Shown here: positions 35,643-44,727 of the stretch, in pieces
Layout: each line of letters opens with the position of its first letter
How positions within the stretch are numbered: the stretch's first letter is position 1
Assembly (NCBI RefSeq): GCF_943193125.1
Contig: NZ_CALPCX010000002.1
Span: 186,001-250,000 of the forward strand
Reading direction: 5' to 3'
Length of the DNA stretch: 64,000 nt
Source: Adlercreutzia agrestimuris
GTDB taxonomy: Bacteria; Actinomycetota; Coriobacteriia; Coriobacteriales; Eggerthellaceae
Notes under the pieces: generated by a model
What the model was told of the DNA's origin: nothing
The model's database searches: none
What the model saw: only the letters and a program-made list of their open reading frames with translations
Made by a program: the position numbers and the translations under genes

Positions 35643-37493
35643 ATGAAAAAACAAAGTTCTCGCAGTTTTTCGCGTAGAGATTTTCTTGCAGGTGGCGCTA
35701 TGGCTGCTGCTGGTGCTGCAGCTGCCGCTGTGCTTGGCAGTGAGGCGGCGCATGCGGCTGAGGTAAACGGACCTGCCTCAGAGCGCATTGGAAGCTGGTC
35801 AAAAGATGGACAAGACTTCAAACTTCCTGCAAGCAATGAATCTAATGCCAGTGCACCAGATGGAACTTATCGTGAGCACAATGCTGAAGCGTTTCCGGCA
35901 AATGATGCAACACCAATTCCGCCGCGTTCGGTTCCAGATGTCTGGGACTATGAATGCGACATTTGTGTTGTTGGTGCTGGTGGCGGTGGCTTGAACGCGG
36001 CTGCTCGTGCGGCTCAGCTTGGGGCTCAGACCATCTGCGTTGAGGCGCTTGGGCTTCCGGGGGGAAATGCGCAAGAAGCAGGTATGTGCGGCATTCTTGG
36101 TGGATATTCGGGGCAAGAAGAGAAGCAGTTTGCTTTCCCGAGCTATCCGTTTGACGCAAAAGCGCTTACTGATTGGGCAATGGACGAGTATCACTATGCA
36201 GCCGACCCGAACTTGATTTACAAGATTGCTTGTGAGGGCGGCCATTCGCTTGACTGGATGGCAGAGTGCGGCGTGCAGTGGCGTTTGGGCGAAGTACCCG
36301 TATATGTTGCACCGAAAAACTCTACGCTTGATCATCATGTGCTTAAGATGAAAGATGCAACGGATGCAATGTTTGCTTATGGACAGCGTCATGGTGTTGA
36401 CTATAAGTTCCAAAGTCCTGCTGTTGCACTCGTACAAGACGACAATGATCGCATTGTTGGTGTAGTGATCAATGAGGATTATGGCGACGAGCGCTATATA
36501 CATGCGCGCAACGCTGTCATACTGACCGCTGGAGGTTTTTGCAACAACAAAGCGCTGTTGGATAAATACATTCCCACCGCTGCAATGGGATGCGCCTCAA
36601 GCTACCTTACTGCTTCCGAGACCGGGGAATGCTTCCGTATGGGACTGGGCGTTGGCGCTGACGTGTCTGGCTTTAATAGCTCGGCATCGTTTGACGGCGG
36701 AGTTGATTGGCAAGCTGAAGGCGGTCAGTGGGCACGCTTTTTATATGACGGCATGACGCAGCTTTCTCGTCAGCCGTGGTTGACCATAGATCGTTGCGGC
36801 AACAGGCTTCGCTATATGGACTCTCGTGTTGGCGAAGACGGCGCAAATGCAATTTATGCATTGGGTGATCTGGCTACAATTCAGATGACGCCTCCGGGTC
36901 ACCGTTCCTACATCATTTTTGACGCAAATTACGAAGACCATCTAGCAGGATTTGCGCAGGAGCATTGCCGCAAACTCATTACGCCAGACTTGGAGCAGAT
37001 TGACAAGGTTCCCGAGCATTATCGAGACTGGCATCATGGCGTACAAGACGCAATAGACGCTGACGTTTTGAAGCGTCGCGACACGTTGGAAGAACTAGAG
37101 GCTGATCTCGGACTTGCTGAGGGTGTCTTGACGGAGGCTGTTGCAAAGTGGAATGAAACATGCGCCGCAGGTGAAGATGACTTTTTGTATCCTATGCCCG
37201 CAGAGTGGTTGCATGAGATTACAACACCACCGTTTTATGGTTGTCGCATCGGTGGCAATCTCTATGGAACCAAAGCTGGTCTTATGATTAACGATCAAAT
37301 GCAGGTTATAAGTACAAATGGACGTCCCATTGCTGGACTCTATGCAGGCTGGCATACAGCTGGCGGCGCATGTGGTGAAAATAGCTACATTGGTGATCCA
37401 ATTTTAGGTTCATTGATGGGCGATGTGGGTCTGGCGTTCTGTGGTGGCTACCTCTGTGGTACAAGCGCTGTTGAAAATGAGATGGGAGCATAG
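35643..37493 (+). CDS. Tat-exported FAD-dependent reductase (fumarate reductase/KstD superfamily)
   Basis: A 616-residue flavoprotein. The N-terminus has a twin-arginine signal (SFSRRDFLAGG followed by an Ala-rich core ending AAHA-AE). The FAD site is CDICVVGAGGGGLNAAAR (about residues 105-122), with LTAGGFCNN in the middle and a C-terminal NSYIGDPILGSLMGDVGLAF that closes the FAD fold. It belongs to the large Eggerthellaceae family of respiratory reductases for organic acceptors such as fumarate, urocanate, cinnamates and other enoates. The substrate cannot be read from the sequence. It begins one codon after the FMN lipoprotein gene. Confidence 0.9.
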   Translation: MKKQSSRSFSRRDFLAGGAMAAAGAAAAAVLGSEAAHAAEVNGPASERIGSWSKDGQDFKLPASNESNASAPDGTYREHNAEAFPANDATPIPPRSVPDVWDYECDICVVGAGGGGLNAAARAAQLGAQTICVEALGLPGGNAQEAGMCGILGGYSGQEEKQFAFPSYPFDAKALTDWAMDEYHYAADPNLIYKIACEGGHSLDWMAECGVQWRLGEVPVYVAPKNSTLDHHVLKMKDATDAMFAYGQRHGVDYKFQSPAVALVQDDNDRIVGVVINEDYGDERYIHARNAVILTAGGFCNNKALLDKYIPTAAMGCASSYLTASETGECFRMGLGVGADVSGFNSSASFDGGVDWQAEGGQWARFLYDGMTQLSRQPWLTIDRCGNRLRYMDSRVGEDGANAIYALGDLATIQMTPPGHRSYIIFDANYEDHLAGFAQEHCRKLITPDLEQIDKVPEHYRDWHHGVQDAIDADVLKRRDTLEELEADLGLAEGVLTEAVAKWNETCAAGEDDFLYPMPAEWLHEITTPPFYGCRIGGNLYGTKAGLMINDQMQVISTNGRPIAGLYAGWHTAGGACGENSYIGDPILGSLMGDVGLAFCGGYLCGTSAVENEMGA

Positions 37494-37495
37494 AT

Positions 37496-38278
37496 ATGGC
37501 TGACGCGAAGAAGATGGTGAAACCATTTGGTTGGTTGTTCGCTCTAGTATTAATCATTGCGATTATTGGAAGAATTGGTTTGGGTATTGCGGGCGCTACT
37601 GGCGTGCTTGCATTTGACTATATATCGGCATCAGGCGTGGCCATTTTAGATGTCATTTGCTCAATTCTGACAGGCAGTGCATTTGTTGCGTTCCTCTTTG
37701 CAGCAGGTCTTGCTCTTTGTGCATCAACAGCAGGTGTTGTGCTTTATGGGGCTCTTTATGCGCGTGGTGATATTAAGGCTCGTCCCATAACGGCATTTTT
37801 GGCTGGATGGGCAACAGCGTTAGTAGCCATTGTGAGTTTGGTGATTTTAGCGCTTGGTATTCTATCTGCGGTTCAAGTTGGATCAATGTCTTCAAAGCTT
37901 CCAAGTATGCCCGTTATTATTTTGGGCGTGATTGTTTTTGCTGCTTTCTTGGGTACGCTTTTGGGCGCTGCTGCAGAAGTGGTTTGCGCTTGTGTGGCAC
38001 GTGCGCGTCGTAAAGGAAGCTTGGGTGCAAAATTGGCTCTTGCTGTAACGGTCTGCGGATTGATCGTTATGGTGCTGACTGTTGGTACTTTCGCCTCCTT
38101 GAATACGACGGCAATTAATTTGCCGGTTTTAGGAACCTGGTTCGTTGCTGACATCATTATGAATCTGGCTATTCTCTTCACAGCACGTGGGTTTGTGCAA
38201 AAAGCTGAAGAGCCACGAGAAAATAAGAGCAGCCAAAAGAAGGCTGGTCGTGCGCAGACTGCGAATGGTGCGGCCTAA
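37496..38278 (+). CDS. Hydrophobic membrane protein of the respiratory cluster
   Basis: A 260-residue protein with about six membrane spans, small-residue-rich (Ala, Gly, Val), and a basic C-terminal tail (ENKSSQKKAGRAQT). No heme-binding cysteine motif or conserved domain was recognised. It starts two bases after the flavoprotein stop, so it is part of the same operon. It could be a membrane partner of the complex or a substrate permease; neither can be shown. Confidence 0.7.
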   Translation: MADAKKMVKPFGWLFALVLIIAIIGRIGLGIAGATGVLAFDYISASGVAILDVICSILTGSAFVAFLFAAGLALCASTAGVVLYGALYARGDIKARPITAFLAGWATALVAIVSLVILALGILSAVQVGSMSSKLPSMPVIILGVIVFAAFLGTLLGAAAEVVCACVARARRKGSLGAKLALAVTVCGLIVMVLTVGTFASLNTTAINLPVLGTWFVADIIMNLAILFTARGFVQKAEEPRENKSSQKKAGRAQTANGAA

Positions 38279-38844
38279 AACAAGAGTTGTTTGTTGAGTA
38301 GGAAGATAGCGAGAGTCTGAGACTCATTTCAGAGGGTCGTTATCTGATGAATGCGGGGGCGCGCTCAAGAGTGCGCCCCTTTTTTGTGGTGCAAGAAAGC
38401 TCGGGGGTAGAGAAGAGGGAGTGTGCCAGGGAAAAGTTGTGTCTTTTGTAGCCAAAAGCCGTTATCAAAGCCACAAGATCCGGCGCCAAGAGCTAGCACC
38501 AAAAACCGGCATCAAGTGCATAAAGATAGCTACCTTGTCTTGATTAGGAGTTATGGCGAATTCTGGCACAATCTTGTTAAATTGTGCCAGAATTTTGTTA
38601 CAGCGCTGAACTAAAATATGGCGGTTTTTGGCGAAGTGTGGCAGGGAATGTGTACGATTAGGCGGTTTTTGAAGGTTGACCCACCTAATTGGCGACTTTT
38701 CCAGCCAATTTGAGGCCCAATCCGCCTAATTGGGCACATTTCCTGCCAAAGTTTGGTGTTTTATTGCAAATTTTATCACGCGTGCGAACTGGGAACGCGT
38801 ACCAGGCATGATGCGCACCACGCATGCGGATGGTGGTAGTGCAA
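38279..38844. repeat. Intergenic region of hairpins and inverted repeats
   Basis: A gene-free 566 bases between convergent units. It contains the respiratory operon terminator (38356-38385). It then has a perfect 12-bp hairpin TTCTGGCACAAT (38561-38572) with ATTGTGCCAGAA (38581-38592). A 26-base inverted repeat follows (38640-38665 against 38722-38747, 22 of 26 positions matching). Direct copies of GGCGGTTTTTG lie at 38620 and 38661, and repeated CCGCCTAATT or CCACCTAATT words are present. It looks like a decayed palindromic repeat element. No open frame of note. Confidence 0.6.
38356..38385 (+). terminator. Intrinsic terminator of the respiratory operon
   Basis: GGGGCGC (38356-38362) pairs with GCGCCCC (38373-38379), extended by CTC/GAG inside, followed by TTTTTT. 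Confidence 0.88.
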
Positions 38845-39786
38845 CTAGACCTCTTGTAGCTGATCTATCTCGGCAAGCTCTTGTGCCTGGCGTTGAGCAT
38901 CAAGATCAGCAACAACAACATGGCCTACTTGCTCAATGGCGCTGCGTTGATCAGGAGTAAGATGTTTCCAGAGCTTATTCGCGGCAAGCTCGTTGACGGT
39001 TGCGCTGATGAGAAAGCCCTCGTAGATGCCTTCTTCGGTGAGCGCGGCATATACTGCTTTTTTGTCTTTGGGAGACTTGAGACGCTTTACCCAACCGCGC
39101 TGCGCAAGTCTTTCAACGGCACGCGCTGCGTTGACTGGAGAGATATGGAGCGCTTCGGCAAGCGCGCCAATGCGTACCGGGTGGTTGCTTTCTCCTAACC
39201 GCTGTACGATACGACATTCGTTCATGGAAGCCCCTGTTGCTTCACGCAGCGTACGCTCGGTTTCTGCACGAACAAGCTCGATGGAAACGAGCGAACGTGT
39301 GGCGGGGAAACGTTTTGCAATGGTTCCATTCAGCGGCGGTTCAATTTGGGCAGCAGCTGAAACTGCTGCTTCTAAAATGGTGCGGTAGGTAGGGTTTTCG
39401 GTAGGGAAGTGCGAATAAAGGCTCTCGACAATAGCGTCATTCACTACTGAAACATGCTTTTCACCTTCAGGGGTGATTGAAAGCATACGTGTACGTCCAT
39501 CTTTAGAGCCTGCTTCGCGATTGACAAAGCCGTGCTCTGCAAGAGCGTTAACGCCCTGTGTCACGACGTTGGCTTTCAGATCCAAAATGGTACCGAGCTT
39601 GCCCTGACTAAAAGGTTTTCCAGCTTGAAGTAGTTTAGTGAGAATGCGATATTGCGTAACGTTCAAATCACTTGCGCTATTTAGTCCGCGAAGCAATGCT
39701 TCATGTGCCATTTCGAACGCAATGAAGTATGTGGAATCAAGATTAAAGCGATCCATTGAAGGCGCTGCGCTGTTTGTTACTGTCAT
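38845..39786 (-). CDS. Tandem MarR-type transcriptional regulator
   Basis: A 313-residue protein made of two MarR-like winged-helix units. The first (about residues 15-150) has LNVTQYRILTKLL, FSQGKLGTILDLKANVVTQGVNALAEHGFVNRE and DGRTRMLSITPEGEKH. The second (about 165-305) has PVRIGALAEALHISPVNAARAVERLAQRGWVKRL and DKKAVYAALTEEGIYEG. MarR proteins are normally about 150 residues and act as dimers, so this is a fused dimer with two non-identical halves. Its target is unknown. No autoregulatory palindrome was obvious upstream. Confidence 0.85.
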   Translation of the reverse strand: MTVTNSAAPSMDRFNLDSTYFIAFEMAHEALLRGLNSASDLNVTQYRILTKLLQAGKPFSQGKLGTILDLKANVVTQGVNALAEHGFVNREAGSKDGRTRMLSITPEGEKHVSVVNDAIVESLYSHFPTENPTYRTILEAAVSAAAQIEPPLNGTIAKRFPATRSLVSIELVRAETERTLREATGASMNECRIVQRLGESNHPVRIGALAEALHISPVNAARAVERLAQRGWVKRLKSPKDKKAVYAALTEEGIYEGFLISATVNELAANKLWKHLTPDQRSAIEQVGHVVVADLDAQRQAQELAEIDQLQEV

Positions 39787-39974
39787 AGTAATGCCCCTGT
39801 AAGCTGGAAATATAGAGTGTATGATTAGGCGTAGGAAGGAGAATTATCGAAGAAATAATGACTCCAAATACGCAAAGCTATTACTTCATAAATGTAACAA
39901 TAAGTATATTCTTAATGAAGCAAAGTGGATGCACAGTTTGCTAAAAGACGCACATTGCCTACACAATTCTCAGC

Positions 39975-41132
39975 TTAAAGCTTGGGTGTTGGGGGTTTGT
40001 CAGCAGGGGGTGTTTGCAAAGCGGGTTCTTTGGGTGTAAGCCACTTCGCACTGACTTTATTGAAGAGATTTTGCAAAGGCTTGAGCACAAAAGGATCCAC
40101 AAGACTGGCAACGGCAAGGGCAAGAAGGTAAGCCATCAAAATCATGGCAACCCAAAGCAGAATGCGGAAAGGCGCAGCCATGTCGGCAATTACGCCAAAA
40201 ACAGATTGCTCATAAAAAAGCCCCGCCGCAATGGCCAGCGTGGTGTATTGCAAAAGATAGATGGAATAGGAACGTTGCGCTGCCCACGAGATAACCTTTT
40301 GGGCTGTAGGCGCACTGATGCGAATGCGATCACAAAGTGCCATTGCCGCAAACGCAATAAAGAGCCAGAAGTAGCTTGGATCTTGGCGCGGAATGCCGTA
40401 ATAGGCGAAGTGAACATCAGTTGCCCAGCATAAAAGACCAGCAAGGATGATTCGTGTGCTGACCTTTTTGCTGATATGAGGGGCAAGACGGCGATAAATG
40501 CCGCCCAGTAGGAAAAACTCAAAGTAAGCAGGCTCGCGGACCAGAATTGATGGCGGCACGAGATTGAGCATAAGAGACGAGAAGTTAGAAAGCGTCTCAA
40601 TTCCCCAAGACGCAAATAGCCAGGAAAGATACGTAAAAATTGCACCTGAGCAGAAAAGTGCCCCAAGCACTATTCCTAAAATGAGTATCTGTTTATCGGA
40701 AAGCGCCTCGAAGCCTTTGGTAATAAAAGGCGCTGCAACAAGGCAGGGGATCAATGCGGGTATAAACCACCAGCCACCAGCCAAAATGTTAGAAAAGTAT
40801 AAAAAGTAATCACCAAGCGAAATCCCGCTTAATCGCGTTGTGTAGCAATAAAGCAAGATTGAGTAGAGAATAAGCGGCAAGATGATAGTGCATACTTTAT
40901 TGAGGTAGTAGCTCTTCAGGTTTCGTCTCATAGGTTTGATGGCGAAATAACCCGAGAGCGCAAAAAAGATAGGGTCGCAAATGAGCGCCGCCGCTGAAAC
41001 AAGACCGTGGGTGCCCTGTCCATGGATCGGACCGAGGTAGCCCGATGCATGCGTGACAACCACTAAAAACATAGCTAAAGCGCGTAAAAGATCCCAGTTC
41101 GTTGCACGAGTGGTGCTCGTTTGCTTGCTCAC
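39975..41132 (-). CDS. Membrane acyltransferase (acyltransferase 3 family)
   Basis: A 385-residue integral membrane protein with about ten spans. The first helix NWDLLRALAMFLVVVTHASGY contains the Arg and His of the acyltransferase-3 active site. FFALSGYFAIKP follows. Members O-acetylate peptidoglycan or surface polysaccharides. No SGNH domain is attached. It is the only gene of its unit and ends in a Pro/Thr-rich tail (PPADKPPTPKL). The target sugar is not known. Confidence 0.87.
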   Translation of the reverse strand: MSKQTSTTRATNWDLLRALAMFLVVVTHASGYLGPIHGQGTHGLVSAAALICDPIFFALSGYFAIKPMRRNLKSYYLNKVCTIILPLILYSILLYCYTTRLSGISLGDYFLYFSNILAGGWWFIPALIPCLVAAPFITKGFEALSDKQILILGIVLGALFCSGAIFTYLSWLFASWGIETLSNFSSLMLNLVPPSILVREPAYFEFFLLGGIYRRLAPHISKKVSTRIILAGLLCWATDVHFAYYGIPRQDPSYFWLFIAFAAMALCDRIRISAPTAQKVISWAAQRSYSIYLLQYTTLAIAAGLFYEQSVFGVIADMAAPFRILLWVAMILMAYLLALAVASLVDPFVLKPLQNLFNKVSAKWLTPKEPALQTPPADKPPTPKL

Positions 41133-41286
41133 AAATAACCTCGCTGTTTATTGATAGGCTTGAGTGTTGTCGTGTGCGACCGATGTCTGGCGCACGGCGG
41201 TATAGATTGTAAGCTATTTGTGCTGCTTCGCTTGTGTCAACATGATTGAAGGTTTGCGAATTCGCCTCAGTTCACTTATGAGGAGA

Positions 41287-42360
41287 TCATTCTGTGTCGT
41301 CATGAAGTGAGCTAGCTGGTTTTTCGACAATAGTTATTGCTTTTTGAGGGCACGCGCCCACGCAAAGATCACATGCAATGCAGTAGCGCGGATCGTATAC
41401 CAGCTGGCCGGTGGACGGATCAGGATAGCGCGCAGAACTTGGACACACGCGCGTGCATGCAAGATCGTTGGTGCACATATCCAGATCAGTTTCAGAAATT
41501 GCCAGCGTTATTCGCGTGCCAATTTCAGGCTTTCTGTCCAATGCTTCTAAGAGGAGTTGGCGTTTTGGCCACATGGTTTGCTTGACGCGCCCTAGTGGTG
41601 CGAAATTGTTAAGGTGTCCTACATCGTTGAGTTGCAGTTGAGCGCGTGCGCGAGCGCGCTCCTTTTGCTCGTAAAACTTTTGTAGTGTTTCAGAATTGCG
41701 AAGTCGGCGTCTGCCTGATGTGATGTCGGATACATCGGATGCAAGGTTGGTAAACACGCTTCGCCGATCAACGCTTTCAGTGTTTGCCAGGCCGCGAACA
41801 AGATTTTCCTTTTCAGGGAGATATTCGGAAAAACCAACTGCGGTACTACACCAGCGTTCCGCTTCGGCAATTGCATGCGTAAAAAGAGGCTCGCCCATAC
41901 CAGGGGCGCGTGTGCATACATCGCAAAGCCCAAGATCACAGGCTACTGAAACGGTGAGATCCTCAGAGAGAAGCACGGTCCAAAACTCAGGAGAAAGCGC
42001 TGCTATGCAAGGCAGCACAACCACATTGTGGGCAAGCTCATCAGCTGCTGTAATACTACCAGCTTCTATGGCTGCATCAACGTATACCCCGCAGGTAATT
42101 ATGACCTCTTCGCCGCGGAGTGCTATGCGGCGCATGCGTGCATGAAGGTCAATCATGGTAACGCGTGTAGAAGTGAAAGCGTCACAAATACCCAAACAGA
42201 TCCCGCAGTTGCTGCAAGTATCAAGGTTGATAGTAGGGCGTTCATTTTCTGCGTAGGTGATAGCAGCATGAGGGCATGCCAGCGAGCAACGCTCACAGCT
42301 GGCACCCCTCATGCGAATGCAATAGTCTTGAAGAACTAATATGGTGTTGCTGTCGTCCAT
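41287..42360 (-). CDS. Multi-cluster 4Fe-4S ferredoxin-like protein
   Basis: A 357-residue cytosolic protein with iron-sulfur motifs at both ends. The N-terminal part has C22-x2-C25-x3-C29P and C49-x2-C52-x2-C55-x3-C59; the C-terminal part has CTNDLACTRVCP and CIACDLCVGACP. The middle (VVVLPCIAALSPEFWTVLL, VACDLGLCDVC) resembles the hydrogenase/heterodisulfide-reductase-associated MvhD-like or CoB-binding modules only faintly. Its ATG follows the gltX stop with no gap, so the two genes are coupled. The electron partner is unknown. Confidence 0.78.
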   Translation of the reverse strand: MDDSNTILVLQDYCIRMRGASCERCSLACPHAAITYAENERPTINLDTCSNCGICLGICDAFTSTRVTMIDLHARMRRIALRGEEVIITCGVYVDAAIEAGSITAADELAHNVVVLPCIAALSPEFWTVLLSEDLTVSVACDLGLCDVCTRAPGMGEPLFTHAIAEAERWCSTAVGFSEYLPEKENLVRGLANTESVDRRSVFTNLASDVSDITSGRRRLRNSETLQKFYEQKERARARAQLQLNDVGHLNNFAPLGRVKQTMWPKRQLLLEALDRKPEIGTRITLAISETDLDMCTNDLACTRVCPSSARYPDPSTGQLVYDPRYCIACDLCVGACPQKAITIVEKPASSLHDDTE

Positions 42361-43902
42361 TTATGCGCCGAAAACTTGGTTATACACGTTGTCGATGCGT
42401 GCCAATATATCTTCGCGCGGCAAAAGCTCTATGCTCTCAAAAAGCGGCGGAGATACCATGTTGCCGCATACTGCTACGCGAAGCGGTTGGAACAGAAACT
42501 TTGGCTTGATGTCTAGTGGCTCACAGAGTGCACGGCAAGCTTCTTGGAGCGGCTCGGCTTCCCAAGCAAGAGAGGGGTCAGCAAGTACTTCTCTGCATGC
42601 ACGAAGCGCCTCATCAGCGCGAGCGCCCTCCTTGAGAAGCACCTTTTGGACGCTTTTTTCGTCAAGGGTTTTTACTTCATCGCCCCAGAACATAAAAGCA
42701 AGCTTCTCGGGAATTTCGTCAAGACGAACCAGGCGTTCGGCAACAAGCGGGTAGAGTGACTCGTACCATTCAGGTCGCACTTCAATGTCTGCTGCACCTA
42801 AAACAGCTTCTTCGTCGGTGGGCTCTTGATCAGCACTGCATCCACAGAATGCGCGAATCAGCCAAGGTGTTGCTGCTTCAACCCACGCCTCGGCAGGCAT
42901 TTCGCGGATATAGACGCCGTTCATCCAGTCAAGTTTCGTCTCGTCAAAAACAGCGTCTTTTTTGGTAATGCGATCAAGCGAGAACTCTTTGCAAAGCACA
43001 TCACGCGTGATGATTGTAGTTTCACCATCAAGCGACCAACCTAAAAGCGCCAAGAAGTTCACCATAGCATCAGGTAGATAGCCGCGATCGCGGAATTCTT
43101 CAACCGATGCCGCTCCGTGGCGCTTAGAGAGTTTCTTGCCATCTGGGCCTAAGATCATAGAGAGGTGGGCAAAGGTTGGGATGTCAAAACCAAGCGCCTC
43201 ATAAATGAGGATTTGGCGCGGCGTGTTTGAAAGGTGATCGTCGCCGCGAATGACGTGCGTGATGCCCATGTTTGCATCGTCGCAGACCACGGCGAAGTTA
43301 TAGGTTGGTGTTCCATCGCTGCGAACAACAATCATGTCGTCCATGACATCAGCGGGAAAGCTCATCGGGCCATATACGGCATCAACGAACTCAATAGGAC
43401 CATGATCCAGCGGCACTTTAAGGCGCCATACATGCGCTTCACCTGCATCAATACGTGCCTGCGCTTCGGCGGGATCAAGTGAGCGGCAGGTGCGATCGTA
43501 TCCTGCGTATCCACCATGTTCCTTCTCGGCTGCTTCTCGCTTTGCGTCAAGCTCTTCTTTGGTGCAAAAACAAGGATAGACTGCGCCGCGTTCTTTGAGA
43601 CGCTCCAGTGCGTCGCGGTAGGTGTCCATACGCTGGGTTTGGAAGTAAGGACCTGTTGAGCCGCCAACAAGGGGACCTTCATCCCACTCAAGCCCTAGCC
43701 AATTCATGGCATTTAAGATGACTTGCGTGTTTTCCGGTGTTGAGCGCTCAGGATCCGTGTCTTCAATGCGTAAAATGAAATCACCGCCTGTGGCCTTTGC
43801 AAAAGCCCAATTATAGATTGCGGTGCGCGCGCCTCCGACGTGTAAGCGTCCTGTTGGCGAAGGTGCAAATCGTACACGAACCTTCTTGTCCTTATCAGTC
43901 AT
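42361..43902 (-). CDS. gltX: Glutamyl-tRNA synthetase
   Basis: Charges tRNA-Glu. The 513-residue class I synthetase has the HIGH-type motif APSPTGRLHVGGAR, EDTDPERS, the KMSKS-type KKLSKRHGA, and an anticodon-binding C-terminal half. Its length and order are normal. It may be non-discriminating, as in many Gram-positives, but this cannot be judged here. AAGGA precedes the ATG. Confidence 0.97.
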   Translation of the reverse strand: MTDKDKKVRVRFAPSPTGRLHVGGARTAIYNWAFAKATGGDFILRIEDTDPERSTPENTQVILNAMNWLGLEWDEGPLVGGSTGPYFQTQRMDTYRDALERLKERGAVYPCFCTKEELDAKREAAEKEHGGYAGYDRTCRSLDPAEAQARIDAGEAHVWRLKVPLDHGPIEFVDAVYGPMSFPADVMDDMIVVRSDGTPTYNFAVVCDDANMGITHVIRGDDHLSNTPRQILIYEALGFDIPTFAHLSMILGPDGKKLSKRHGAASVEEFRDRGYLPDAMVNFLALLGWSLDGETTIITRDVLCKEFSLDRITKKDAVFDETKLDWMNGVYIREMPAEAWVEAATPWLIRAFCGCSADQEPTDEEAVLGAADIEVRPEWYESLYPLVAERLVRLDEIPEKLAFMFWGDEVKTLDEKSVQKVLLKEGARADEALRACREVLADPSLAWEAEPLQEACRALCEPLDIKPKFLFQPLRVAVCGNMVSPPLFESIELLPREDILARIDNVYNQVFGA

Positions 43903-43965
43903 GAACGTCCTTCCTTCGTGTTCATTTGAAGTATCTGATTGACGAAAATACTACCACACACAAGC

Positions 43966-44727
43966 CTAAGCTTTGCGGAGGTGGTTGCCTATGAAAATTG
44001 CTGCGATTGAAAGGAATACGGTAACAACAAGCCAGACGACTCCCATGCCAATCCAAAAATTAGGTGGGTACATGCAGATCAAAAGTGAATCCCAGGCAAA
44101 TGTCCATGTTCCGGCCGCAAAAAAGAGCGAATGAAAAGCGGCGAAAAAGCCATTAAAGTCAATTGCAACCCATAGAGCCAAAGCAGCAAAGAGGCCAACG
44201 ACAAGCCATCCGGTCCATGTGAGGACTGCGCCTAGGCGTCGCTTGCCGCCCGTAAATGCGCAGACTATACACAAAAAGAGAGCAAGCGCACAGATCACGC
44301 GTAACCACACACGTGCGTCTTGCACCACATAAAAAACGTCATCAAGATGGCTAAGTGCATCAGTAGAAAGAATGTGGGTGTCGTCTAGGTCAGCAAGGGC
44401 GTCGGCGGTTGCAGGTGTGTCTCTCCCATTAAGCAGAGCCATCATGTCAAGGGTTTCTTGTTCGTTGTGGCTTCCCACCGTGTAGTCTTTGCTGACAACG
44501 GCTGCGTCTACTAACTGCTCTTTAGTAAAAGGAGAATCGGCGTCATTGCTGAAGGCGGAAGCAAGCAGGCGTGTGGTTATATCGGGAGTTGCGCATACTT
44601 CAAAACCTATATATATGAAACTCACCGCCAAAAAAAGCGTAGCCAGCACACAGATAAGGGCCCCCGCAAAGCCCAATGGGCGTTTTGGGGCTGCTACTCC
44701 TTTTTGGTTTGCGGATTTTTTGCTCAC
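43966..44727 (-). CDS. DUF1461/TIGR01906-type integral membrane protein
   Basis: A 253-residue protein with four to five membrane spans and one outside loop (about residues 45-135). The C-terminal FAWDSLLICMYPPNFWIG resembles the conserved end of the DUF1461 family, whose function is unknown. Its ATG overlaps the stop of the preceding ATP-grasp-like gene, so the two are translationally coupled. Confidence 0.75.
   Translation of the reverse strand: MSKKSANQKGVAAPKRPLGFAGALICVLATLFLAVSFIYIGFEVCATPDITTRLLASAFSNDADSPFTKEQLVDAAVVSKDYTVGSHNEQETLDMMALLNGRDTPATADALADLDDTHILSTDALSHLDDVFYVVQDARVWLRVICALALFLCIVCAFTGGKRRLGAVLTWTGWLVVGLFAALALWVAIDFNGFFAAFHSLFFAAGTWTFAWDSLLICMYPPNFWIGMGVVWLVVTVFLSIAAIFIGNHLRKA

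Noticed and set aside
38400..38844. Insertion sequence remnant with transposase
   Set aside because: No transposase-like frame; only palindromes and short repeats are present.
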